This document shows, piece by piece, positions 45,516-56,490 of a DNA stretch of 64,000 bases. This DNA comes from Pohlia nutans (Eukaryota > Streptophyta > Bryopsida > Bryales > Mniaceae), in NCBI GenBank assembly GCA_022496805.1, contig CM040089.1, positions 932,501 to 996,500 of the forward strand, written 5' to 3'. Each line of letters opens with the position of its first letter. Position 1 is the first letter of the stretch. Below the pieces are notes generated by a model. That model saw only the letters and a list, made by a program, of their open reading frames with translations, had not been told where the DNA came from and ran no database searches. The translations under genes were made by a program, and so were the position numbers.

Positions 45516-45691
45516 TTAAGAAAGCAAAAGAAATGATGGAGGGAACATCATTACTTTCTCCAAATAGTAAACTTTATAACATTAAGACAATGTTGAGGTG
45601 ATCCAGTTTGAAAATTCTCCCAGGTGGAGTTTAACTCGAATTAACTTAATTCAAATTGCGTTGGAAAGTAGACTTGATGTAGTATTTTAAA

Positions 45692-45730
<39 letters not shown>

Positions 45731-45732
45731 TT
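45692..45732. repeat. (ATT)n microsatellite
   Basis: About 13 ATT units at the edge of the segmental repeat. Confidence 0.95.
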
Positions 45733-48700
45733 GTTCCGGACAGCCCGTTAGATTTGGACAACAACCAGAAAATGATCGTTTGAGCATTTAACCATACTAT
45801 ATAACCATTTGAGTGTAGTAGCACTGTAAAAATCACTTGTATATCTTTTACACTATGGACTTAAAATTATGGACTTAAAATTGTTCATTTTCACTTCAAT
45901 TACTTAGAATCCAAGAACAACACATGGTAAACACAGCCTTTTATCACTACCAAAATTGGTCAAGTTCAAAACTGGTCAAGCTCAGATTCAACCAAAGGAA
46001 TAAATTTACATCTCAAAAGTGAATCTAAAAGACATCTTTTAACCCTTTAGAGCATAGGTGGACACTGTTTGGTCACTTTTGGTGTGTGTAGTGCAATATG
46101 GTATAAAATATGTAAAGAATTGAAAGATGGAATTTTGTAGTTCTATTCAGCGTCTTTTGAAAGAAAAAATAGAGTCAAATTTCTTTTTTCTACTTTTGAG
46201 CAAATTTTTATTTTTTATTTTGCATGAATGCATTCATATATTGTCATTGTTTTGAACACTGGTACTTGTCATTGTACAATGTTTTCAAACACACCTTGCC
46301 CAATGTATACATAGGCCAAAAGGTGTTTGAAAACCATATTGAAACAATATAGAAACCTTGTATATAGAAACTATATAGAAACCATATTGAAACTATATAG
46401 AAAACTATATTAAAAGTCTATGAAAAAGAGGCCACTTTCACAAGCTCCAAACAATACTTGATGCCCTCAAATTGGTGATTCTTTGGAAAAGGAGAATACA
46501 TGTTGGAAAAGCAATTAAAGTAATATCTGACATTCACTTGAATCTTTAAAACAAATTCCCGGTGAGATGTTTTTCTTTTCTTTTTTTCTTGTCCCAGTGA
46601 GATGTTGACTTTATATCCTATCGGTCACTCAAACATGCATTGAAATACTTGTTGTGATCGCTCAACATATTGGAATGCAAATGTATGAGTGCCAATGTTT
46701 GATCTTTGCAAATTTCTTCATTTGAATTTACAAAGATGAGGTGACATCTTGGCTTGTGCCCAAGTCTCCCCTGATTGTCCTCTCTTCTGACAATTCATGC
46801 TCTGTGTCTCCTGAATGTATGCGCTTCTTCGGGGAGGAACTTCTGCCATCTTTGCAAATTAGAATAAAAAGAGAGTATTTATTTATTCTTTTGCGGTGAA
46901 AAATATATTTCTACTTTCATGTATGTTTGACGAACGACATATATAATAGATTTGAATGAATACATTAAAGATACATGAATAACAGACTAAAAGAAAGATT
47001 GATTCTTTGAATTTGAACTTCATGCTATATTAACTTGAAATATATTAGCATCATATGTATGATTTTTTAAATCTTTTTTTGGTAATTTTTTTAAAACTTT
47101 TTTTTTTTACTTTCTGTATTATTAATTATTAATTATAAATTATTATTATTTTATTTCTTGTGTTTTAGATTTTATATATAATTTTTTGTATTTAAAAGAA
47201 ATGTAAAATACCAAAATGCAGAAGATCATTAGGTTGTCTTATGTAATACACCCACGGTGTTAGCTCCAAAAACTTATCATGGATCCCAATACTCCGTTGT
47301 ATTAATGTGGGCCATTTACTAGTTAAAGATAAGCATCTAAATATATGTTTAAATATCATGAAATAGGGTTTTGTTTGTAAAAGTTAAACTTCTTTTTAGA
47401 ACTTCTTCTTAATAGTTCTAGTAGGAGTGGATGGTGTTGCTTTTTTTTTATTTGGATTAGGGTTGGGTTTTATTTAAGTCAAGGTTCAAGACGACAAGTT
47501 TACTTTGAGTTAGGGTGGAGGACTTTAGGCTTACTTTGAGTTAGGGTTGGGATTTATTTATCTCATATTGTTTGTAGCCCTTTAGAATTACCTTTTGAGT
47601 ACATATACACTAAAGGTTAGAGGATCTTATATTCTTTTTTGGGGTGGGATCTCAATTTTGGAAAGGGAACCTCATATTTATTTTGGCATGGGGCATTATT
47701 TTTATTTCTGAAATAGGATATTTTTTAATTTTAATATTTTTTTGGAGATACACTTTGATTCATGAAGCGAGGAGAGGGTTTACAACCGATGGAGATTTTA
47801 TAAGAGAGAGAGTTTACAAAAGGAGGGTTTACAAAAATACTACCACATCCAAGGGCCCAGAGCCTTTCCGAACTCGCTTGCAAACTTCTTGACACCACAA
47901 TTCTCACACTTAAATCCCACAAGACAATTGGTTATGTCATTTGATGACATGAGGCGAAAATTTCACGATTGTCGAAGTACTTGGTGACGACACTACTCGC
48001 CATCAACATTAACCGCTTTTAGTTGATACACAACTTCCTAATAAACCCTTAGTAATCTCATTGCGAGATTCACTACTCGGGACACTACATTAATTAGTAA
48101 CCTAGTGTGGAGGACACCCGGGGAGATCACTAACATATATGTAGTGTAACCATGTAAGAGGGTATTTGAATGGAGGCTATTGCATAATTAGAATAGTCAA
48201 GATATATTCAAAGTAGATTCTTAAATTATTCCTTACCTGGATTTAAAGCATCCTATATTACATATAAAATTTTATAATTAGTTAGGAATTTTACCTTCTA
48301 ATGAATAAAATGGATCCTATAGTTGATCTCACGTGGTTTTCTATTGGACTACCAGTTACCCCCTACCCCCCCCCCAAGGTAGGACATCTCCTAACTAGTA
48401 TCAAAAGGTGCAATAGAGCACCTCACAATTCCAATGGTGCGGCAATGATATCCCAACACTATCCTCACATTTTAGAGCCACGACAATGCACCACGGCTCA
48501 CCTTAGCACCATATATATGGGAGTGAGACGGGAGACCAACCTTCTTCATAGTGCTCTTTTCACTCTTTGGCAAGTCTCCACCCCCTCCCATCCTCTTCGC
48601 CTAAAGCACTTCCTAGATACATGTTTGTTTTGGAAGACCACCTACTTCCTTGTCATAGTCTAAACTTTTTCCCTCAATGGACCTCTAAACATCAAACCGG

Positions 48701-49079
48701 CATAACTTCTAGCTCAGTCATCTCAATCTCAACTCCAAACACATTTTCATAATGCACTCTTTGAGTAGATCAGATTGTTGTATTTATTTTATTTATTTTG
48801 ACATGTATTGAGAAAGTCATAGCTCCTAAAGATTCGGATCTCTAAGAGGTAGTATTTCCAATTCTTCCTTCCTTTGTTGGGTTATCACTTCTAAGCTCTT
48901 GTTTTTTTCTTTATATGAATCGTAGCGGTTTGGAGAGATCTTCCTCGTAGCTTTCCAATGACATATAGTACGATCCAAGGTATCAACGAGAACCTTGAGT
49001 CCCATCCTCAATACCAATTAATGTTCCCAAAACAATGCCAAGTTCGAAGGGCACAACGTTTGACTCACACCTCTTCATT
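45733..49079. other. AT-rich gene-poor stretch
   Basis: An isolated TTAA CCCTTTAGAGC (46038) resembles a decayed TTAA-type end. Short repeats of atatagaaac/catattgaaac fill 46330-46410. The minus-strand frame at 48826-49017 (TLDRTICHWKATRKISPNRY) and the plus-strand frame at 48301-48663 look like transposon remains but match no family I know. No intact gene. Confidence 0.45.
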
Positions 49080-49345
49080 GGGAATTTAGGACCTCACTGA
49101 TTTTAGCAATTTCCATGCGACATTCAATATTTCATGGGTTCATACATTTTTTGCACGGATTTCGTGCTAATTTTGCACTAAATCCGCACAGTTTCTACAT
49201 TCATTTTTTTCGTTATCTTACACAGTGCAAAATCCGTGCGGAATTAGCGCGAAATCTATGTAGAATCTGTGCGAAAAATGTACAAACCCATGAAATATCG
49301 GATATCGCACAGAAATCGTTTAAAATCCGTAGGGTCCTAAATCCC
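49080..49345. mobile_element. Foldback MITE with ~125-bp imperfect arms
   Basis: gggaatttaggacc at the left mirrors ggtcctaaatccc at the right. Inward, atatttcatgggtt pairs with aacccatgaaatat, and gcacggatttcgtgctaatt pairs with the mirrored aattagcgcgaaatct region. The element is almost wholly self-complementary, with a short AT loop near 49200-49215. No clear target duplication; long arms suggest a Mutator-type or foldback MITE. Confidence 0.8.
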
Positions 49346-50027
49346 TGATATTATTCATGCGTTTTTTGAATTCATGGATGTTTGCTTGCCCAAGGTTTCT
49401 AACCATGTATGACACTCCCCCATCTTAGCCTCAAAACCAATGCAATGGTGTGTTGTTCGTTTGGGACTATTTGGTTTCCCTACCTTGCATTGTCTCTTGT
49501 AAAGCTCGAGACGTCACCTTTCAGGTCCCTATTGCTCACTATGGTATTTGAACATCTTTTTGAAAGGGATGTTATAGTATTATTAAAAAATACAATAAAT
49601 GTTGCAATTTGGTGTGATTATACAATATTCATACTCATACTCTTACATCACCAAGCTATAAAAAAATGATTATACCTAATTTCAGAACTCAGTCTATATT
49701 GTTACTATCACATATTCAGATTGTAAAAGATGGAGATTTTGAGTTCAAATCCTAGTCTATTTTCTCACAATCATATTGCCAAATCTTTAAAAAAAAACAC
49801 ACATATTAGTTTGAATTTGATTCTATATTTTTATCATTACACCGTGTTATGTTACAAGAAATTATATACATAAGAAGTTGAGTTTGACACATATAAAAGA
49901 GTTCATAACTGCCATCTTCACTTTTATGACCCCAATTTTTTTTAAATGTCACTCATACATGCAATATCGCACTACCAGTATTGATTGTCACAATGCATTA
50001 CAAGTGCTTTTACTATGACATTAATCC
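49346..50027. other. AT-rich spacer
   Basis: No gene recognised. The short frame at 49409-49669 has no recognisable content. Confidence 0.4.
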
Positions 50028-50031
50028 TTAA

Positions 50032-50612
50032 CCCCTTAAACGTCACAGTGTCCAGAAACTGGACAACTAACAGATTCAAACCCTTCTCACGTTCTCATCA
50101 ATGCTTGGATGAAAGTCATCCAATTTTTTGGAGATTCTTCACCAAGTTGTTGTCTTATCTAACAGTTGGATTTAGTCATACTTGATTACATATTTTTCTA
50201 AAATTACAAATGTAGAAGTATGTCAAGTCGTTGACCAAGCCAAAATTGCATTGACTGTAGTTCAAAAGTGGCCTTGCAAAAATGAGGTCATAGATTTAAG
50301 AAACACAAAAAATTCAAAGAATCACCACGTTTAAGAGTATCTCATTTCAAATTCATTCCAACAAATTTTACTCAAAAAATATTAAAATTATGTTTGTAAT
50401 CGAATTTAGAAGGAATTTTTAATTTTAACTTTCTAATTTAATAATTAAATATTGGTGATAGTATTAGTGAATCAAATCGTACGGATGGAATTTTAAATTC
50501 ACAATCTAGAACTTTCATTTGTATATCAATTCCAAAATATTCTTGTAAATAGTACTTTATGATGATTTTTCTCAAATTGTCAATTCTAGGGACACCCTGG
50601 TACGTTTAGGGG
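50032..50612. mobile_element. TTAA-flanked element, class D (581 bp)
   Basis: Ends CCCCTTAAACGTCACAG and CCTGGTACGTTTAGGGG; flanks TTAA (50028-50031 and 50613-50616). A subterminal hairpin, gtccagaaactggac, is present. Near-identical along its length to 51474-52053, in the same orientation. Confidence 0.93.
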
Positions 50613-50616
50613 TTAA

Positions 50617-50829
50617 TGATCCTTGTATCCAAACAAAAATGAATGCATTTCAGTCAAATTCAAATGGGGCCTTCAAAATATTCATTTTTTAAATTTGATT
50701 TCAATTTTCAAAAAACAAACTTTGTAAAGTTTGCTTTCCACTCCATTTTACAAATTTGAATTTAAAAAAAGACACTTCTTGTATACACTGATGATTTTGT
50801 TCAAAGTTTTTTAAAGTTGAGACACAAGT
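50617..50829. other. AT-rich spacer
   Basis: Nothing recognisable apart from the following inverted repeat. Confidence 0.4.
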
Positions 50830-51185
50830 GAGTTATCCGCAAAGTCCTTCAAACTTTGAAAGAGATGCCTAGAATTTTGTTTTAATATAGTCTTATTTGG
50901 TCTCTCCAAATAGTTAAAAGGTATGGAAGAGCTTGGTGGTCTACAATTATTAGGTGCATAAGAGCTTGGTGGTCTTCAAAGTCATCTGAAACTTTTTTGG
51001 GCACCAAAAGAGAAGCTCAAAAAAGTTTCATATGACTTTGAAGACCACCAAGCTCTTACACACCTAATAATTGTAGACCACCAAGCTCTTCCATACCTTT
51101 TAACTATTTGGAGACCAAATAAGACTATATTAAAACAAAATTCTCGGCATCTCTTTCAAAGTTTGAAGGACTTCGCGGATAACTC
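50830..51185. repeat. Near-perfect long hairpin, ~168-bp arms, ~18-nt loop
   Basis: Arm 50830-50999 is the reverse complement of 51018-51185 with only about eight differences. Blocks include gagttatccgc, ttgttttaatatagtcttat, aaaaggtatggaagagcttg and ggtctacaattattaggtg. Within each arm the 15-mer agagcttggtggtct occurs twice. It has no coding potential. It lies between two class D elements but is not part of them. Confidence 0.95.
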
Positions 51186-51469
51186 TAAGATTTCTATATA
51201 GTTTCATTGTGGTTTTTATAAACGCCTTGACCTACCCCGAATCAAAATCCCCCCCCCCTCGACGTTAATGCAAACACTACCGTATTCACCCATAGGCCGC
51301 ATTTTTTAAAATTTCCATTTTGGGCATCCTAGGGTATTGTTTTGGCATTTTTTTTACAATTTGTCTATGGGGACACCCTTGGGAGTTTTAAAACCCTTGG
51401 AAGAGAGGGTTGTTTTTTAAGGTGGGCCCCTACATGCACAAAATAGGGAGCAGTTTTTGTCCACTTGCA
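51186..51469. other. Spacer with a short C-run
   Basis: A C-run at ~51250 (atccccccccctcg). No gene. Confidence 0.4.
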
Positions 51470-51473
51470 TTAA

Positions 51474-52053
51474 CCCCTAAACGTCAGAGCGTCCAGAAAG
51501 TGGACGACTAACAGATTCAAACCCTTCTCACGTTCTCATCAATGCTTGGATGAAAATCATCCAATTTTTTGGAGATTCTTCATCAAGTTGTTGTCTTATC
51601 TAACAGTTGGATTTAGTCATACTTGATTACATATTTTTCTAAAATTACAAATGTAGAAGTATGTCAAGTCGTTGACCAAGCCAAAATTGCATTGACTGTA
51701 GTTCAAAAGTGGCCTTGCAAAAATGAGGTCATAGATATAAGAAACACAAAAATTTCAAAAAATCACCATGTTTAAGAGTATCTCATTTCAAATTCATTCC
51801 AACAAATTTTACTCAAAACATATTAAAATTTTGTTTGTAATCGAATTTAGAAGGAATTTCAAATTTTAACTTTCAAATTTTATAATTAAATATTGGTGAT
51901 AGTATTAGTGAATCAAACCGTACGGATGGAATCTAAAATTCAAAATCTAGAACTGTCATTCATATATCAATTCCAAAATATTCTTCTAAATAGTAGTTTA
52001 TGATGTTTTTTCTCAAATTGTCAATTCCAGGTACAGCCTGGTACGTTTAGGGG
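51474..52053. mobile_element. TTAA-flanked element, class D (580 bp)
   Basis: Ends CCCCTAAACGTCAGAGCGTC and CCTGGTACGTTTAGGGG; flanks TTAA (51470-51473 and 52054-52057). A subterminal hairpin pairs gcgtccagaaagtggacg. Confidence 0.93.
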
Positions 52054-52057
52054 TTAA

Positions 52058-52584
52058 CGTTGACGGGGGGATTTAGGGTCGGGGCTTGACCTATGTTTAC
52101 ATTCAATCACCACTGTTCAAAACAATGACAATACATGAATGCATTCTTGCATAATAAACAATATATTTCGCTCAAAAGTAGTCTACAAAGCAAGAATGCG
52201 TGCATGGACGAAACTGGGCTATGTTTGGCGTCATAATAACAAAATAAAGCTTATGGGGTGAAGTTTCTACGTCAGCATGTCCACTGAAGCTGAAGTAGAT
52301 CACGCTTCCCTCCCAACAAAGCTACCATGTTTGGATAACCGGTTTGAACACAGCCTGTTACTACTCTCACAGACAAGAGAAAGCTCTAGCCCTGGCAACT
52401 TGCAGCCCCCAAGAACTCAAAAACAATGAACTACACACTCTCACTAAGTGGAAGCTTCTCCAGTTTGTTGCGTAGATTCCAAACTCCTTTCAATTGAATA
52501 TCCACAGTTCACACTATTTGACTTGAGGCTCAGAAAAGTTGCCACTGAGCCAAGGCTAGCATGAGCAATTTGTTTGCTTGTGTG
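52058..52584. other. 3' flank of TRAPPC5
   Basis: Presumed 3' UTR of the minus-strand TRAPPC5 gene (52400-52584) and spacer. No other gene. Confidence 0.45.
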
Positions 52585-55195
52585 TCAAGCGCCAAGGCGA
52601 GCATCTCGCTGCACAACCTGCCAATCGATCCCACACTTAAATCCACCAAAAAAATGGGAAATGCAGCTCACTATCACATTCGTAAGAAAACGGGCTTTGA
52701 CTACAGACACACCTTCCAATACAGTCAGTATTCTGTTCATCCAAAACATAGGAAAAACTAGATCAATTACTACACTAAATGGGCTATTTAGTGTCCGGTG
52801 AGAATTGATATCTTTTACCACAATTCGTTCAAAGGTGAGGAGAAATAGTGTCCCTACATTACATAGGAGTTTGCCACTTGCCATTCCCACTTTCATTGAG
52901 AGTGCCATGTTCCTTCCAGATGATGAGAGTGACATGAGGTGGCATGCCATGTTTATTACAAAGTTACCATATGTCATTCGAACACTACATCCATTTTTTT
53001 CTTACACGGACACTATATCTCCCTAAAATCAAATAGTGTCCGTGTTGAGAAATAGTGTCCCAGACACTAAATAGCCCATTTAGTGTAGTTAAATCGAGAG
53101 AAAGCCATACCTCTTCAGCAAACTTGATCAATATGGTTGTGCGGGGTCGTGCTTGGCCCTCCACTGCAACAAAATGAGCTGTTACTCTGGCAGGAAAGCC
53201 AGCTCCATCCAACACTCCCTGCACAGAACACATACAGGTTGTTAGTATCCAGACCAGACAAATAAAGAACTTGTGTACATTTTCTTTGAATTCAAGAGAA
53301 ACCACCAGGTTACAATAATATAAGAAGCACACAAAGGCATATTCCAAAGTGTGACAGGACGAGTTGGAGATGTCAATACCTTGACAATACCAGCCACAAA
53401 GGTGCCACAATTAAAACCCCCCATACCCTGTGGAACTGAAACAAACCTGATTCAACAAGACAGTAGGGTTACTCAAAACTGCAAGTGTTTTCTGCATACA
53501 TTCTGGCAGTTCTCGAAATGATGTTCACCAACGTACTCTATCACCTTCAAGATACGAATAGGACGTTGAGCTACAGGCTAAAATGATACGCTGCGTGCAG
53601 AAACATTTAAAACGGAAGAAGTCAGCAGCACCCCAGTTCCGGGCACATGAAACAAATTGAGTCTCAATTCGACCGACATGCTAGGCTATCAATGGAGGGA
53701 CGTACCTGTTTACGAGAAGTTCTTTCTCACTGATCATGTACTCATCTTCGTGCTCCGTGCCTTTTTCTAAAGAGTCAGCTACCTGAATGTGAGGATCATC
53801 ATCCAAAGAAGGTTCACACAGTCAATATCCAACTTCATACTTTTGATACTTTTCAATAGGATTTTGATATTCATGTAGCCACATTACAAAACTCCTGTGC
53901 TATTATGGGAAGAAACCGATTGAGATAATCTAATATTGTGAAAATGACTATAGCTAGGTCAACAGAACATTAGCCTAATCAGAAGGGCCATGTTGAATAC
54001 CTTTCCAAAGAGAGACTTCCATACAGTGCTGTGGACAAACGAAAGGATGCCAAGCACTCTTGTCTCTCTCCTGTTAGCCTGCAATCCCATTTCATTTTTG
54101 CAATCAGATATCCAGATCCAAAAATGTTCTCCCAAAACCAAAATGAATTCAGTACCTAGGCGAACTGTAGACAATCATATACACATACTCGTTCCAAACG
54201 ATTTGATCATAACCAGAACCAATGGAAATTGACAATCACCAAGTCAACAACATTCAGTGTCACACCATCCTGTCAACTTAAAATTGATGGCCTAAGCTCA
54301 ACTAGCAGAAGCTGTGCACAAAGTAATACCTTCTCTCTATGGCACAGCAATTCAAGCATCCGAATGCCAACTGCATATCCAGCCTCTTCCAACCTGATTG
54401 TCAAAGCGCAAATCAACAGCAAGGTTGGGAAAAAACCCTATTTCAATGCCAGAAGATCATCTTGTAATAACGATTTTACAAATCAGCAAATGAGTCATCA
54501 ACGGTTCTGCATAAGAAAATTATCCAGCGCAGAGAAACCAGACCTGTGTTCCAACTCTGCGATATTCTCCACCTTTCCTTGGTTGTACTGCACCAGCTCT
54601 GAAAATAAAAATGCAAACGCACTGAGGCTTACCTGCACAAGACACCATAGTAAATATAATCTAACGGAAAGACCATTAAAAATGGTTTAAATTTCGAATA
54701 AGTCGCATCCCGGAACTTCGAGTAAGGCTCTACTGGGGTTAACCCTTAAGCGTCTAAAACGCCCAATATGGCCAAATTTGCAACGGTAGCATTTTCTCAC
54801 TTTACCGCGGTTTTCCGATTGCAATGCAAATCATTGTAAAGCTCTTGTTCTATTCTACAAGATCAACAGTGTCAATCGTGTCAAACGGAAGTCATTTTCA
54901 CACAATCAGATGATTTGTAGCAGGGGGTCCAATTTCCCTACACTACAGAAACTACAAAGTGGACGCTTAGGGGTTAAATGCAACTTGGGGCAACCAGCAG
55001 TACGAAAGAAAATTGCCTACCCCACTGGAAACAGCCCTCTACCTTTCCTCTGGATCCATCAACGCCCGCAAAAATAAATAAATTAAAGAGCAGGATTCCA
55101 ACCCCTCTTGCTTTGCTGCTTACCTCGGATTTGCCCTTCCCGAGGGGCCTGTCCACCACATTCAGGTTCTGCTTCGCTCTGCCAACCCCTATCAT
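52585..55195 (-). CDS. TRAPPC5: TRAPP complex subunit 5 (Trs31 homologue)
   Basis: Eight exons, 55124-55195, 54544-54632, 54330-54393, 54001-54078, 53706-53782, 53380-53446, 53111-53218 and 52585-52617, all GT-AG and in phase, encode 195 residues. The pattern is that of Trs31: MIGVGRAKQNLNVVDRPLGK, then LSAFAFLFSELVQYNQ, ENIAELEHRLEEAGYAVGIR, LELLCHRE, RRETRVLGILSFVHSTVWKS, EHEDEYMISEKELLVN, FNCGTFVAGIVKGVLDGAGF, VTAHFVAVEG, TTILIKFAEE and a last exon ending RDARLGA. Trs31 is a core TRAPP subunit with the palmitate-pocket TRAPP fold, including the GxxxAGIV helix. TRAPP tethers vesicles at the Golgi and is a Rab exchange factor. Length is complete for the family. Intron 1 carries a class B TTAA MITE and intron 7 a Harbinger-like MITE. 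Confidence 0.96.
52770..53088. mobile_element. PIF/Harbinger-like MITE in TRAPPC5 intron 7
   Basis: A 319-bp element with ~26-bp inverted ends beginning CTACACTAAATGGGC (right end GCCCATTTAGTGTAG), flanked by TTA on both sides (52767-52769 and 53089-53091), as in Tourist/PIF elements. It includes further tagtgtcc motifs. Non-coding apart from a spurious frame. Confidence 0.85.
54743..54973. mobile_element. TTAA-flanked MITE, class B, in TRAPPC5 intron 1
   Basis: Ends CCCTTAAGCGTC and GGACGCTTAGGGG; flanks TTAA (54739-54742 and 54974-54977). Inverted copy of the MITE in the Hikeshi intron. Confidence 0.92.
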
Positions 55196-55249
55196 CGCTT
55201 CCCAGCTTCTCCCACCTCTGTCTGCTAACTCACAAATCGACCCACAAAT

Positions 55250-55266
55250 CGATTAACCCTAATCAA
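55250..55266 (-). promoter_or_regulatory. Telo-box-like motif upstream of TRAPPC5
   Basis: gattaaccctaatc lies ~55-65 nt before the TRAPPC5 ATG (gene orientation). It resembles AAACCCTAA. A functional role is inference. Confidence 0.35.
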
Positions 55267-55289
55267 TCGCGCGAAAACGATCACTGATC

Positions 55290-55465
55290 TCAAGCTCCAC
55301 CTGTACAAGACACCCGCAGCAAGAAGGAGAGTGCACCCTCCTTCGGCGCCCAGGTCCTCTAATTTTGGGGATCTCAAATGAGACCTGGGATTTCCGGGGA
55401 ATGAGATCCTTTACGCTGCGTTGTAGGGTCCTCCAATTTTACGGATCTCAAATGAGATCTGGGAT
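55290..55465. repeat. Dispersed repeat, copy of 13005-13165
   Basis: Starts caagctccacctgtacaag and includes ggtcctctaatttt and ggaatgagatcctttac. An internal half repeat (tctcaaatgaga occurs twice) suggests a two-unit structure. Confidence 0.8.
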
Positions 55466-55549
55466 TGATTATGACAAGTCATAGTGTCCTAAATCTAAGA
55501 AGTGTCTTAGATCAAGAGGATGGCTGTTGGGGTCTACTCTAAGACAAAA

Positions 55550-56490
55550 ATGCAAAAAGAGGGGGACAGGGGAGGGAAAAAAGGAAAAAGGAGGGGGAAG
55601 GAAAAAAAAGAAAAACATTAGAATTGAGCGTTGACATCTCCTCGACCATGTACCCGTCGATCATGTTCTTGGTACCATTAGAAAGCTCTCAATGAGGGGA
55701 GGTGCACCAAAGTCATTTTTTCGCTTTTAAACGTACATTGTGAGAGTCATAGGTTTTTTGGGTGATTTTTGACATCATAAATTGAAATAAATTATGAAAA
55801 ATGGAATTTGGGAGTTTTTGGTGTCATTCTTCGCATCGTCGAAAAGCTCTCCATGAGTAAGGGTGCACTAAAGTCATTTCATAACTTTTGGACCTACGGT
55901 GTGAGTTATGAATTATTAAACATATTTTCCTTACCGTAAATTGAATTCAATTATGAATAAATAAATCTAAAAATAAAATAAAAAACAAAAGCATGGCTAA
56001 ATCATGGGGGACACTGGGCCAACATTACAAGGCCACACTTGTTGTTGTCTACGAGTTCAACATATAAAAAACAACTCTATATTTAAGAAGAAAAAATTGT
56101 TTTAAATTGAATTTATAAATCAAATTAAATATTCATTAACTAATTAAATTGATCTTAAATAGGATTTTAAAATATTAAAATATAACTTTCTAGAAAAATG
56201 TTCGATGCATTGTATAAATTTCAATGTATTGGTAAACGTTATAATTTATTAAACTTTGATTTACTTTTTTATCATTTAAACTTTGATTTTGTTTAGTGTT
56301 TAGGGTGTTCTAAAAGCAAGAATACAATATCAAAGCATTTAGCATTATTGGAAAAAAAATATTTCAATACTGATAAATTGATTGTAAATTCTATATAATA
56401 AATGAGATTATCTAAAACAAAGTAAAAATAAACAAAATTATGTAGTAAAGTGAAGACTATACAAAATGATTACAATAAGAGTTGTCAATT
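55550..56490. repeat. Dispersed AT-rich repeat, inverted copy of 24200-25200
   Basis: Begins with a polypurine tract (aggagggggaaggaaaaaaa) and then mirrors the left-hand copy to about 56490. One copy lies inside the 7.5-kb element and this one is free, so the repeat is an independent family or a fragment of a related element. Confidence 0.75.

Larger units (their letters stand above)
43880..45690. repeat. Segmental repeat, inverted copy of 37460-37900, filled with two TTAA elements
   Basis: The flanks 43880-44107, 44921-44943 and 45520-45690 align in order with 37900-37460. The alignment is interrupted only by the elements at 44112-44916 and 44948-45515, each entering at TTAA. It ends at an (ATT)n tract. 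Confidence 0.93.

Noticed and set aside
48301..49017. LTR-retrotransposon gag/pol remnants
   Set aside because: No reverse transcriptase, protease or integrase motif and no long terminal repeats could be found, so I do not name a class.
52770..53088. CACTA MITE, because the end contains CACTAAATGGG
   Set aside because: A CACTA start would need equal 3-bp flanks, but these are CTA and TAG; TTA on both sides of CTACACTAAATGGGC fits PIF/Harbinger.
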